In this document: positions 46,060 through 56,413 of the stretch, piece after piece
Position numbering within the stretch: position 1 is the stretch's first letter
Layout: each line of letters opens with the position of its first letter
Assembly (NCBI GenBank): GCA_030272155.1
Contig: CP126191.1
Coordinates: 8,454,501 to 8,518,500 of the forward strand
Direction of reading: 5' to 3'
DNA from: Tetradesmus obliquus
Taxonomy: Eukaryota > Chlorophyta > Chlorophyceae > Sphaeropleales > Scenedesmaceae
DNA length: 64,000 nucleotides
Position numbers and translations under genes: made by a program
The notes under the pieces: generated by a model
What the model saw: the letters and a program-made list of their open reading frames with translations, nothing else
What the model was told of the DNA's origin: nothing
Databases searched by the model: none

Positions 46060-48229
46060 AAGCTGAAGTTGTCACTTGGCTTTGATGCAACAAAGTCTTC
46101 CAAGTGCCATTCTATGACACTGTCGAGTACTGCTGTTGCTGCTGCCACCTGTTCTTGTGCCACAAGCTCTGCTGCGTGCTGCAGCTGCTGCTGCAGCGAT
46201 GAGTACTGCTGTTGCTGTGGGAGCCCGCTGTAGCGCGCGTAGACCTACACATCAACACAAGCAGCACAGGTCGTTAGAAAGCTGCAGCAAATGTCAGCGA
46301 CAGCGGCAGCATCGTGTCAGCTAGCAGGTGCTGCAAACGCAACGTGTGCTTGCGCCTTAAACACACCTGCGCCACGAGTTGCGCCGTGCACCCGGCCACC
46401 TGCACATACACAGCCCATCGCTTACATGCTGAAAATGTAAACTTGATAAACTTGCTTTGCATGCTCAACAACTCTGCAAACTCCATGTTTGCAGCACTCG
46501 TCATGCAGCACACACCAGGACTTGCCAATCCTTGCCCACCAAACATCAGATCCCTTGCGGCCTCAAAACCCTAAGCCTTCCCTTATGACAAAACCCTTGC
46601 CCACAAAACCCCAAGCACCCTAAAAACCCCACCTGGAAGTCCTGCTGCAGCTCTCCACTGCCAGCCAGGGGAGCCACCTGCCCCACAGCCAGGCGGGCAG
46701 CAGCCTCCAGCTTCAAGCAGGCCAGCCAGCGCCACAGCAGCAAGTCACACGGCCCCAGGCCACACCCTTCCTTGCCACCCTGCTGCTGCTGCTGCAGCAG
46801 ATCATCCGGCTGATGAAGCGTCAAGCCTTCCAAGCTGCTGCTGCTGCTGCCGCCGGTTGCGTTTGCTACAGCCGCTGCGTAGTAGTTGGCTGCAGCCTGC
46901 GCCGTTGCTGCTGCCAGCTGGGTAGCTCCCTCCACTGCCGCATCCGGTGACTTGTATGTCCTGCTGCTGCTGGCCACGCTGCTGCCGCTCTGCTGCGAGA
47001 GCTGCATGGTGACTGTCATCTGCCTGCTGCTGCTGCCGGATGCGATGGCCCTTCCACGCAACTGCAGCTCAATCCTGCGCAGCAACACCACAGGGCAGCA
47101 ACAGTTGGACCAAGTACACGAACAGCATTCAACCTATGAATGCTTCAACTTCATCAAGTTGTGCAGCACTGCTGCATTGTGCATTATGCAGGAGCAAGCT
47201 GCATGCATGCCAGTGCCAGTGCATAACTGTCTGACGGCGGTCAGGCATAACTGCCATAACTGTCATACATGTCAGAACTGTCACGACTGTCTGACGGCGG
47301 TCAGGCACGTACCTGGTACGTGCAGCTGCCCACAGAGCGATGCTTCACTCTAGCAGTCGCTCTGATGTGATGTTAGTGAGACCGATACTGAACAAAGACA
47401 TCTAACAATGAAGAGCTGCTGGCGAACAGCAGCCTGACATCACCACACACACCTGATGCTGTCCCTGCGCATCTGCTGCTTGGCTGCTGCCCGCTGCTCA
47501 GCTGCCTCTCTTGCTGCTCGCTCCGCAGCCTCTGCTGCTCGCCTCGCCTCTGCTGCCACCCGCGCAGCCTCAGCAGCAGCAGCAGCCCTGCAGCAGAAAC
47601 AGCAGCAGCAGCATCACATGGGCAGGATGAAATGTGCTTTGCTGCTGACTGCCATGGCAGAACGCGCGTTACACAGCCAGCCATGGAAGCTTCAATGATG
47701 CTGCAGGACGCTCAGTGCCAGGCAAAGCTTTGGCATGCATTCAGAGGACAGCAGCAGAACAGCATCCGCTACAGTTCTGTTACAAACAGAACTGCAATGC
47801 TGCGGTGAGCCGCACCCCTGACTGGGCTTTTCTGCACTGCACCACCTCCTATCATTTGTCACATTCCGTCTCATTCGGCATCTCTTTGCCGCATTCTGAC
47901 GTAATCGCCATCAAAACACATGTGCCTGCACCAGCCCGCCATTCAGCCCGCCACCCAGCCGCCGGGCCCACCGTGCCGCCGCCTCCTCTGCTGCGCGGCG
48001 TGCCGCCGCCTCCTCCCTCAGCGCCAGCTCGCGTGCGGTGCGGCTGGCCAGCTCCTCGTCAAGCTTGCCCTGGTCCTCCTCAAAGGCCTGGCACAGCAGC
48101 AGCAGCAGCAGCAGCAGCGGCAGCGGCAGCGGCAGCAGCAGCAGCAGCAGCAGCAGCGGCAGGTTGAGGTAAGCGAGCGGCTGGCCAGCTCCTCATCAAG
48201 CTTGCCCTGGTCCTCCTCAAAGGCCTGAC

Positions 48230-48265
<36 letters not shown>

Positions 48266-48379
48266 GCGGCGGCAGCAGCAGCAGCAGCGGCAGCAGCAGC
48301 AGCAGCAGCAGGATGAGGTAAGGGTGCGGCTGGCCAGCTCCTCATCAAGCTTGCCCTGGTCCTCCTCAAAGGCCTGGCC

Positions 48380-48435
<56 letters not shown>

Positions 48436-48787
48436 GCAGCAGCAGCAGCGGCAGGGGGCAGGGCCAGTGAGGCATTTGTAGCTCGGACTGCTGCTGCACG
48501 TGCACCCTCAGTGCGCAGAGACCTGCGCAGAGGCCAGCAACCCTTTTGTAACAGCCAGCAGCTGACACAAACATGCCTGGCATGCAATGAGGCAGCCGTC
48601 ACAGCCCAGCTTCATTAGCGTTCAATTTGGGTGGTTGTGACAAATGCCGCACCTTCTTTGCTGCTGCCCGCCGCGCCCGCAGCTGCTGCAGCTCCTGCAG
48701 GGCTGCTGCCTCGTACTGCGCTGCCTTGGCTGCAGCCTGCTGCCGCTCCAGCTCAGCACGCCGCGCTGACTCAGCAAGCCTGCAGGG

Positions 48788-48829
<42 letters not shown>

Positions 48830-50219
48830 GCAGCAGCAGCAGCAGCAGCAGCAGCGACGTGGAGCAGTGATGCACAGGTCAGCTACCCTAAACAATGATA
48901 AGAGAATGGCTTCAGAACCAGCATACACAGACACCTGCACGAGCGCAGCAGCTTGCACGCAAGCGGCCACAAGCGCCAGCATGCTTTCCCATTGTGTGCT
49001 AGCACAGCGCTGTTAACATGGAGTTTGCAGAGTTTTTTTAGCATGTAAAGCAGATGGAAGTAGTCGAACGAAGCGCTGTGCGCACCGCTTTGCCGCCTCT
49101 GCCTCCTTGAGCGCCGCCTGCTGCTGCAGGTACTGTGCACGCCTCTCACGCAGCTCCCGGCTCTGCAGGCACACACCAGCACACCACACGGCAGCAGCCA
49201 GCACATTGTTGTCATGTGTGCGCGCAGCTGCACCGTTGAGTCTAATATACGCAATTGCTGCACGCAGCTCCCGGCTCTGCAGGCGCAGCCACATGCACAC
49301 TGCCCTGCTCGCACCTGCACTCGGCTGCCCTCCTGCCGCGCCTGCCACCCCCCACCCTCAAAACCCTGCCACCCCCCACCCTCAAATCCCCGCCACCCCA
49401 CCCTCAAAACCCTGCCACCCCCCACCCTCAAAACCCTGCCACCCCCACCTTCACATCCCTGCCACCCCACCCTCAAAACCCTGTCACCCCACCCTCAAAA
49501 CCCTGCCACCCCCACCCTCAAAACCCTACCACCCCCACCCTTCAACCCCTGCAACCCCCACCCTCAAAACCCTGCCGCCTGCCCCTCACCTGCACCCGGC
49601 TGCCCTCCTGCCGCGCCTGCAGTGCTTTCACATCCAGTCGGCCCGCATCAGCAGCCAGCCGGCCCTGCCGCACCGCCGCCAGCAGCGACAGCGCCACCAC
49701 CCAGCCGCCTGCAGAGGACTCCCAGTAGCCACCTGCTGCTGCTGCTGCTGCTGCTGGCGCTGCTGCTGCAGGGCTGCTGCTGTAGGGGTTTGCTGCAATA
49801 GAAAGAGTTTGCTGCTGCTGCTGCTGGGTGGGTTGCTGGGTGGCTAGCTGCTGGTCCTGCAGGGTGATGCAAAAGGGGCAGGGCAGGAGGAGGCTCGGGT
49901 GCTGGCACAGCTGCCACCTAATGTGCAGGCTAGTGCAGGCAGCTGATAACTTATGTGTGTCCAGAGCAAGAGCATACAATCTGCATGCATGGATGGCATG
50001 CTCTGTCCTGCACCTGTCGATTATGACTATAAGCAGGAGAGGAGCAAAGTGACATATCACAACCCCTGCAGGCCAAGTGTACTGTTCGCGGACCCTGCAA
50101 TGCACATTGCTGCACAGCATACCTTGTACTTCTGAACAGATGAAACGACTTCAGCAATGGCCTCAGGCACAGATACATTAGCAGTTGAAGCATCTGCATC
50201 TTGCACTGCTTTTGATGCG

Positions 50220-50252
<33 letters not shown>

Positions 50253-50545
50253 GCCTGCTGCTGCTGGACCTCCTGCTGACTTGCTGCTGGTGCTTCAGGC
50301 TGCTTAACAATGTCATCTGCTGCTCCAGAGTCTGTTACATATACGTATTCATACTCGCTGTCGGACCCGCCCCGTGAGGGCTTCGACCAAGGGAAGCTCC
50401 AGCCATGCTGCTTGTTGTCTGTGGCTCTGGCTGCGAGCGAACGCCTAACACGATTGCTTCTCAGTGATCTTGGATGTAAACTAACGCGCAATTCGCAGTC
50501 TGATATGTGTGCTGCACGTACGCTTGCTGAAAACTCTGTTGCCAT
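42246..50545 (-). CDS. Large coiled-coil and helical-repeat protein, likely plastid-targeted
   Basis: Twelve exons, every junction in phase: 50545-50123, 49856-49590, 49162-49086, 48779-48653, 48087-47972, 47587-47453, 47074-46633, 46244-45480, 44872-44656, 44088-43884, 43169-43091, 42407-42246; 1,004 residues. The first about 45 residues (MATEFSASVRAAHISDCELR, then an Arg/Ser/Ala-rich stretch) resemble a chloroplast transit peptide. Next come a polyQ linker, a Trp-containing segment (YWESSAGGWVVAL) and about 150 residues of charged Ala/Glu/Arg coiled coil over exons 3-6 (AESARRAELERQQAAAKAAQ). Then follow mixed helical segments with polyS inserts, a TPR-like pair (EEALGMLQQAAQLSAEHYG, LLDYIAALLAVPGHTEQAA) and a basic tail (VMSRRKLQPG, LGVWGGSKRRATRLDQWNKG). 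I do not recognise the family; a scaffold or assembly role is a guess. Confidence 0.8.
42669..42985. repeat. 21-bp minisatellite, about 15 copies
   Basis: Near-identical tandem copies of CAGATCACATGATGCACCATG occupy most of the intron between exons 11 and 12 of the coiled-coil gene. The unit length is a multiple of three, so all frames stay open. There are no spacers, so it is not a CRISPR-like array. Homogeneity suggests recent expansion. Confidence 0.97.
43283..43391 (+). repeat. Dispersed approximately 105-bp repeat, copy C
   Basis: Full-length member starting ACACTGTACATGCAAGGC and ending CTGTTCATGCAGGCGCAGTAG. It forms an inverted pair with copy D at 43617-43711, 225 bp apart, in the coiled-coil gene's intron 10. 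Confidence 0.82.
43617..43711 (-). repeat. Dispersed approximately 105-bp repeat, copy D (inverted)
   Basis: Reverse-orientation copy containing GAGCCCACTCGGAGCATC and CCAGCATTGCTTGAAGG. Together with copy C it could form a long stem in the intron transcript. Confidence 0.8.
43715..43865. repeat. TTTACTGCA-type tandem repeat next to exon 10
   Basis: Imperfect copies of a 9-bp TTTACTGCA motif grouped with TGTATCATCCTT into longer units of about 28-35 bp. It abuts the donor of exon 10 of the coiled-coil gene at 43884. Confidence 0.85.
45075..45235. repeat. CCACCACAGC tandem repeat
   Basis: A 10-bp motif repeated with a GTGTGAG interruption in a longer approximately 60-bp period, in intron 8 of the coiled-coil gene. 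Downstream, CACCTACAACACCTCTGCAGG (about 45260) resembles the exon-8 donor edge at 45477-45500. Confidence 0.8.
47221..47310. repeat. Duplicated CTGACGGCGGTCAGGCA motif
   Basis: Two copies, 56 bp apart, of a CTGTCTGACGGCGGTCAGGCA sequence that is itself nearly palindromic (CTGAC.GC.GTCAG), joined by a TAACTGTCATAC-type repeat, in intron 6 of the coiled-coil gene. Confidence 0.7.
48042..48376 (-). repeat. Three-copy array of exon-5 acceptor edge with CTG tracts
   Basis: About 49 bp of the start of exon 5, including the AG acceptor (original 48042-48090), recur at 48179-48228 and 48328-48376. Each copy is preceded on the coding strand by a long CTG tract (48091-48160, 48231-48311, 48380-48450). 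Copies differ by one or two bases, so three nearly equivalent acceptor sites exist, each with the same first 45 coding bases. Confidence 0.92.
48785..48865. repeat. CAG/CTG triplet tract upstream of exon 4
   Basis: A nearly pure triplet repeat, CTG on the coding strand, lying 5-80 bp upstream of the exon-4 acceptor of the coiled-coil gene. Confidence 0.92.
49147..49284 (-). repeat. Duplicated exon-3 acceptor edge of the coiled-coil gene
   Basis: A 24-bp block CACGCAGCTCCCGGCTCTGC..GGC containing the acceptor and exon start (49147-49170) recurs identically at 49261-49284, 114 bp away. Confidence 0.85.
49312..49622 (-). repeat. Duplicated exon-2 donor edge and intervening minisatellite
   Basis: The exon-2 end and donor (49588-49622) recur at 49312-49346 with one or two differences. 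Between them lies an approximately 20-bp minisatellite (CCACCCTCAAAACCCTGC, about ten copies, 49347-49585). The array therefore sits between a real and a copied donor. Confidence 0.88.
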
Positions 50546-51041
50546 GCTGTACTTCTAGATACCTACGCAATCACCGTAAGCTCGACATCGGACGTGGTAC
50601 CCCGCAAACAACAATACATCAGACGACCAGCACTGTTGCTTGCTGGCGGGTGTCGGCAGTACATGCGCGTGGCAGTAGCAGGTCTGTAGCATGTCACGCA
50701 TGGGTTCTGCCAGCTGCAAGCCGGCCAGCTGTTGTTCCGCGGCGCAACGATACACATCATCCAGAGAAGCTCCAAATATATTACGCAAATCACCGCAGTG
50801 TAAGCAGTGTTTGTCAACCAGGCAGGCACTTGCCAGTGCACACGGTCACAGTCAACCATATGGTCAATGCATTGACCGAGCGCAGTCGACGATTGACTGG
50901 GTTCACCCAGCCCTAGGCCTCCTGGTCACAGCCACAGCTACAGCTGCACGGACTCACAGCTACAGCTGCACGGACTCAATCAAAGATGCCTGTTCATGCC
51001 ATCACATGCCATCACATGCCACCACATGCCATCACATGCCA
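50546..51041. promoter_or_regulatory. Promoter of the coiled-coil gene and SCY2 3' flank
   Basis: 496 bp between two minus-strand genes. It contains a short direct repeat (CACAGCTACAGCTGCACGGACT twice at 50929-50975, and four CATCACATGC units at 50998-51046) close to the SCY2 stop. No coding exon is apparent. Confidence 0.5.
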
Positions 51042-51126
51042 TCACGTGGACAGCGACTGTATGATGTGGCGCTCGTTGTCCAGCTTGTGCTGCAGGCGTG
51101 GCCCCTCCATCAGCGACTCCACCTGC

Positions 51127-51171
<45 letters not shown>

Positions 51172-51982
51172 CCGTCATCGTCAGACGTGACGGCGTCCTC
51201 ACGCAGTCTGTGCGAGTTTTGCTTTGGTTGTCACAGCAGAGCCTCCAACACTTGAACCACGCAAACGCTGCCGACACACGCCACGGTTGCTGCAGAGTTT
51301 CTCCTTCCAACGTAGCATATGAGCGCGCGTCAGGGCACAAATACAGCAGACACACAAGCAAGACATCATACACAGCAGCTGCGCGCAATGCATGCCCTGC
51401 CGCCGCACCTGCCGCGACGTCTTCTGGACAAGCATTGCATGAAGGTGCGCAGCTGTGCATTACCAGTGTCCTTCCAAATCCTGGCTTTGCCTAAAATTCG
51501 TCATATTACGTCTGTACTGCTGCGCGCACGATGACGACCAAGCTGGTGGTGACACACACCAGCGCTTGCGTCATCATCCTCAAGCCCCTGCTGCAATGGC
51601 TGCATGATAGCAAGAATATAACAAAAAGAACAACCGCCGTGCAACGCACTGCAGCTGCCGCCGAATGCGGCATGCAGCACAGCTCCAAAGCACGCTCAGG
51701 CACATAACATAACATAGATATAACAAAATAGCAACATAACAGCCTTTTGTTACACGCGCACCTGCCGTGACGTCTGCATGACTGCACCCACAATAATGAC
51801 CAGGCTAGTGGTGGCCAGTGTGGTGCCAACCATGCCCAGGCACAGCTGGTCAAACAGGTTGGCAGCAACAGCAAGGCCAGCAAGCGCCAGGCCGCCCCAG
51901 AACTTGCACTGCCGCAGCTTGGCCGCCAGGTACTGCTGCGTGGCGTAGCCTGGCGCCACGCCCTTGATGCCCACGTCGATCT

Positions 51983-52024
<42 letters not shown>

Positions 52025-53991
52025 GGGCATGGTACGTTTGCAGCAGCGGCGCCATGCAGCAGCAGCAGCAGCAGCCATGCCCTGGATGCTCACGTTGATC
52101 TGTGGCGGCAGTACACAGCAACACACAACTCTTCAGGCCGTGCCAGCACAGCCCGCACGATTCAGCCCAGCCCCAGCACAGCCCCAGCAAAGCTCCAGCA
52201 TTGTTTTGACACGCACCCCATCCCCATCCCCACAGCCCCGTGGTGGAGCACTCACAGCACGCTCAACACCCACACGTCGCAGGCGACCACAACACCGATC
52301 TTTCCGACGCCCACTTCGTTCGACTACTTCCAGCTGCTGTACATGCTACAAAACTCTGCTAACTCCATGTTACCAATACGTGTCCTACAACAGCAGCACC
52401 ATCCCCAGCGGCACACCAGGTTACAGCACAGCTGCAGCAGCAGCAGCAGCAGCAGCCCGGTTGCAGCACCACCCCCCACCTTGGTGAAGTATTGTGCTAT
52501 GCATTGTGCTATTGCAAAGTGCGTTGCCTACGAATGTGTGTACTGCACCCACCATGGTAAAGCACTTTTTCCAGCAATTTGAATGCGCATTGTGTTGCAT
52601 TGCGCTACTGCAAAGTGCATTGCCTGCAACTCTTCCCACTGCACCCACCATGGTGAAGTACTCTGCCACCTCAGGCGGGTTAACCGCGCCAAACGGCAAA
52701 AACTCCATGCAAAACACCAGCAGGCCGTAGATGACCAGGCCCCAGGCAGTGGCCTGCAGGCCGTAGATGAAGCTGGCCACACCCGCAAGGCCCACAAACT
52801 CGGCTGCTCTCGGCAGGATGCCGTAGAAGGCTGCACTGGCGATGATCATGGGCTGAGGGCCGGCAGCAGCAGCAGCAGCAGCAGGGGTGCAGCAGGAGTC
52901 TCCACACTGCTAGTTGCGACGAAGATCTACAGGCGTGTGTGGGAGTTGCGGAAGGTATGGGCGGAGCAGCAGCGCCCATGCAGCAGGCGCCACTGGCAGG
53001 CAGGCAACAGCCTGCGCAGAATTGCGCAGGCCGAACCGTGTGCAGCAGGCGGCATGCAGCTGGCAGCAGTCCACACGTCTGCATCCAGCGCAACACACAG
53101 CACACCCAGCCTGCCTCACCATCATGCCCGAGGAGTTGAGCAGCTGGCAGGAAAGCAACACGGCTGCAGCCCGCGCAGGATAGCACAGGTGGGGGAGTGG
53201 TGTGCAGCAGGCCGCTACTAGCTAGTATCGGCAGTTTAAAAAGACGTGTTCTGCAACAAGCGCAGACCTTTACCTCTGAACTTGCTTCAAGTTGCTCACC
53301 ATGACTCCCGAGGAGTTGAGCAGCAGCGGGAAGTGTGCGCCCTGCTTGCCTGCAGCGGAGGCCTTGCGGTCAAGCAGCGAGCGCGCAGCAGACAGCAGCT
53401 CCTGCCGCCCGCCAGTGCCAGGGCTGCCAGGCTGCGGCGGCTCCTGCACGAATCGAAACAGAAAAGCAGTTTCTACTTGACGTTCAGTTCAAATTGTTCC
53501 TACTGGTTCGAGTCTGAAATAGTTTATTAGCGGGGCTGCCAGGCTGCGGCGGCTCCTGCACGGTGCATTGTGTGCATGGTTCAACAGCAGGCAGCAGGAG
53601 CAAGACGTTCAGGGAAAGCATGAGCAGGACATGGACATTTGGCACCGGGAACAGCAGCGCATGCCCACAGTCAAAAGCTGCAACCGCAGCTGAACACCAC
53701 GCACACCATGCCCACACACAACATCCTGTGTATGCGCCTCGATCATCCCACTGGCTGCGCCTTGCTGTGCTGCACTGTGCTACCATGTTCTGCCTGCCCT
53801 ACTTTGTACCACGCACCGGCGGCGGCGCCTTGCTGTACTGCACGATGGGCAGCCGCACTTCACTGGCTGCCAGGTACACTGTGAACAGCAGCAGCCCCAG
53901 GTACCCCCCTGCCAGTGCTGCCAGCTTCCACAGGGCCAGGCTAGAGGACTCTAGGCCCACCAGCACCTGGTGCAGCGTGGACGCATACTCT

Positions 53992-54039
<48 letters not shown>

Positions 54040-54307
54040 GCAGCACCAGCGGCAGCGGCAGCGGCAGCGGCAGCAGCAGCAGCAGCAACAGCAGCAACAG
54101 CAGCAGCGGCAGCAGCAGCAGCAGCAGCGACGTCAGGTTGAGGTAAGGGTGGGGTACACGACCCCAGCCTGCTTGGCACTGTTTGCATGTAGGCCGGCAG
54201 CACGGGCACAAGCAAACCAGGGGCAACAACACACGACACCAGGTGATACGCACTTGCTGCATCAACACCACACGCAGCCCGGCCCCTAGCCACCCAACAC
54301 TAAACAT

Positions 54308-54359
<52 letters not shown>

Positions 54360-55139
54360 GGCCTCACCCGTGATGATGCCCATGCAGATGACCAGCGTGC
54401 TGCCGTTGCCCACGCCCGCAGCTGTGATGGTGTTGGCGCAGTGGTGGATCATGAAGCTGCCAGCCACCAGCGCCAGCGTGGTTTGGACGATAAAACCCTG
54501 GCTGTACAGCGCATAAGGGGCCAGCTCCAGCGCACGCATGATGCCCTGCACACACCCATGAATGCGGCGATTGTTCGGTATAATACTATAACGTATAATG
54601 CTAGAGTATCTTCAAGCACATCATCCGGATCTAGCCATATATGGTGTGGGCTGTATGTGCGTGTGTTTGGCAGGCATGGGGCCCGGCGGCAGCACTGGAG
54701 CAGCAGCTGCTGAAGGGTCAGGGGTGAACTCGTCACGTGCGTGCATTGCACATAGGTGGCACACCAGAGCATGCCAACCATGGCGGGGCCTCGCCAATGC
54801 ACAGCGCACATGCTCTTCAAATCAAATAGGCTGCCAAGCAGGCAGCAACGCTTGCATCAAACACACACAGTCAGACAACACAGCAGCAGCGAAGCAGCAG
54901 CCGTCCTGCTACCCCCTTACCGACTGCAGCGCAAAGCCTGCCGGGCGCAGCACAACTTGATGAGTGCACAGCATGCAGTGACAGCTGCAGGCGCTGCCCA
55001 GCAGGAGCGAAGCTTGCAGCAAACATACCAACAAACAACACAGCAGCAGCGAAACATTTTGCCCAGCTGCTCACCGACTGCAGCGCGAAGCCCAGGGCCA
55101 GGTAGTTGATGCGGTCGTTGATCAGCGCCTCACCCTGGC

Positions 55140-55176
<37 letters not shown>

Positions 55177-55638
55177 GCAGCAGCAGCGGCAGCAGCAGCG
55201 GCAGCAGCAGCGGCAGCAGCTCAGCTTGGCGTGATGGGCAGCTGGATGCAGAGCGCTACACAGCGAGTGGTTACAGCTACAACTGGCAAGAGTTACTGAT
55301 GCGGCGGGCACAGCAAGGGCGCTGCCGTCTTGCGCGCATGATACCGGTGCAGGTCCTGCTGCTGCTGCTGACGTCACCGCTGCTCATGTTGCCCCGCTGC
55401 TGCTGCAACGATCTCCTCAGCCCCGGCTCCTCACCCCCTTGCGCTCTTGGCATGCTAAGCTGCTGCTGCTGCCACTGTTGCTGCTTTTGCTGCTGCTGCT
55501 GCTGCTACACCATCCTCAGACCCCCCCCCCACCCCCTTGTAGCACACTAAGCTGCTGCTGCTGCTGCTGCCACACCATTCTCAGCCTCCCAACCACCTCA
55601 CCCCCTTGCCCTCCTCGCTCTCCTTGCTCTACCGCTGC

Positions 55639-55674
<36 letters not shown>

Positions 55675-56373
55675 ACACAAATTTCCTGGCCGCTCACCCC
55701 CTTGCCCTAAGGTGGTTTGGGAGTGGCTCCCCGTTTTGGGGTTCATCTCTTACTAGAAGATTGTGTGACTGACTAATTGACTCACCCCCTTGCCCTCCTT
55801 GCGCGCCTCCCTCAGACGTGCCGCCCAGGGCCATGGCGCCAGGTCCTTGGGCAGCAGCAGCAGCAGGCTCACGATGATGGACGCGTTGATGTGAGGGGAG
55901 ATGCCCAGCTCAAACAGGCTGGCAGGCAGCGCCTGCGCCTGGCCGTACAGCGCACGCATCATGCGCTCGCCTGCGGGTGCGGCGTGGTGTCAGGGTGGTG
56001 AGAGAGATTGAAAGATAAGATGAGAGGGCCTGATCAGGGTGTGCGGCAAGGTGTTGCGGCAGGGTGGTGAGAGAGTTAACTGCATTGGGATGTACGCAAC
56101 AACGTGTGATGCGGCTAGCAATGTATGGGTGGGGTGGGGCGTCAGCAGGGAGGGAGAGGAAGCGCGGGACAGCCAGCGGCAGCAGCAGCAGCAGCAGCAG
56201 CAGGTGGGCTCGTGCTGGCAGCAGGATATTGGCAGGAGAGCGCAGCTGGGTTGTTGGTTTGAGGAGCGAAGCTGGCTTCTGGCTGGCCACCGCAGCAGCA
56301 GGTGGTGTCTGGCACCCTACCTGCTGCCACCGCCCGCTGCTGCCGCTGCCGCTACCGCCCACTGCTGCTGCTG

Positions 56374-56413
<40 letters not shown>

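Noticed and set aside
53563-54141. Polyalanine open frames of more than 150 codons
   Set aside because: These are CAG-tract translations in SCY2 introns.
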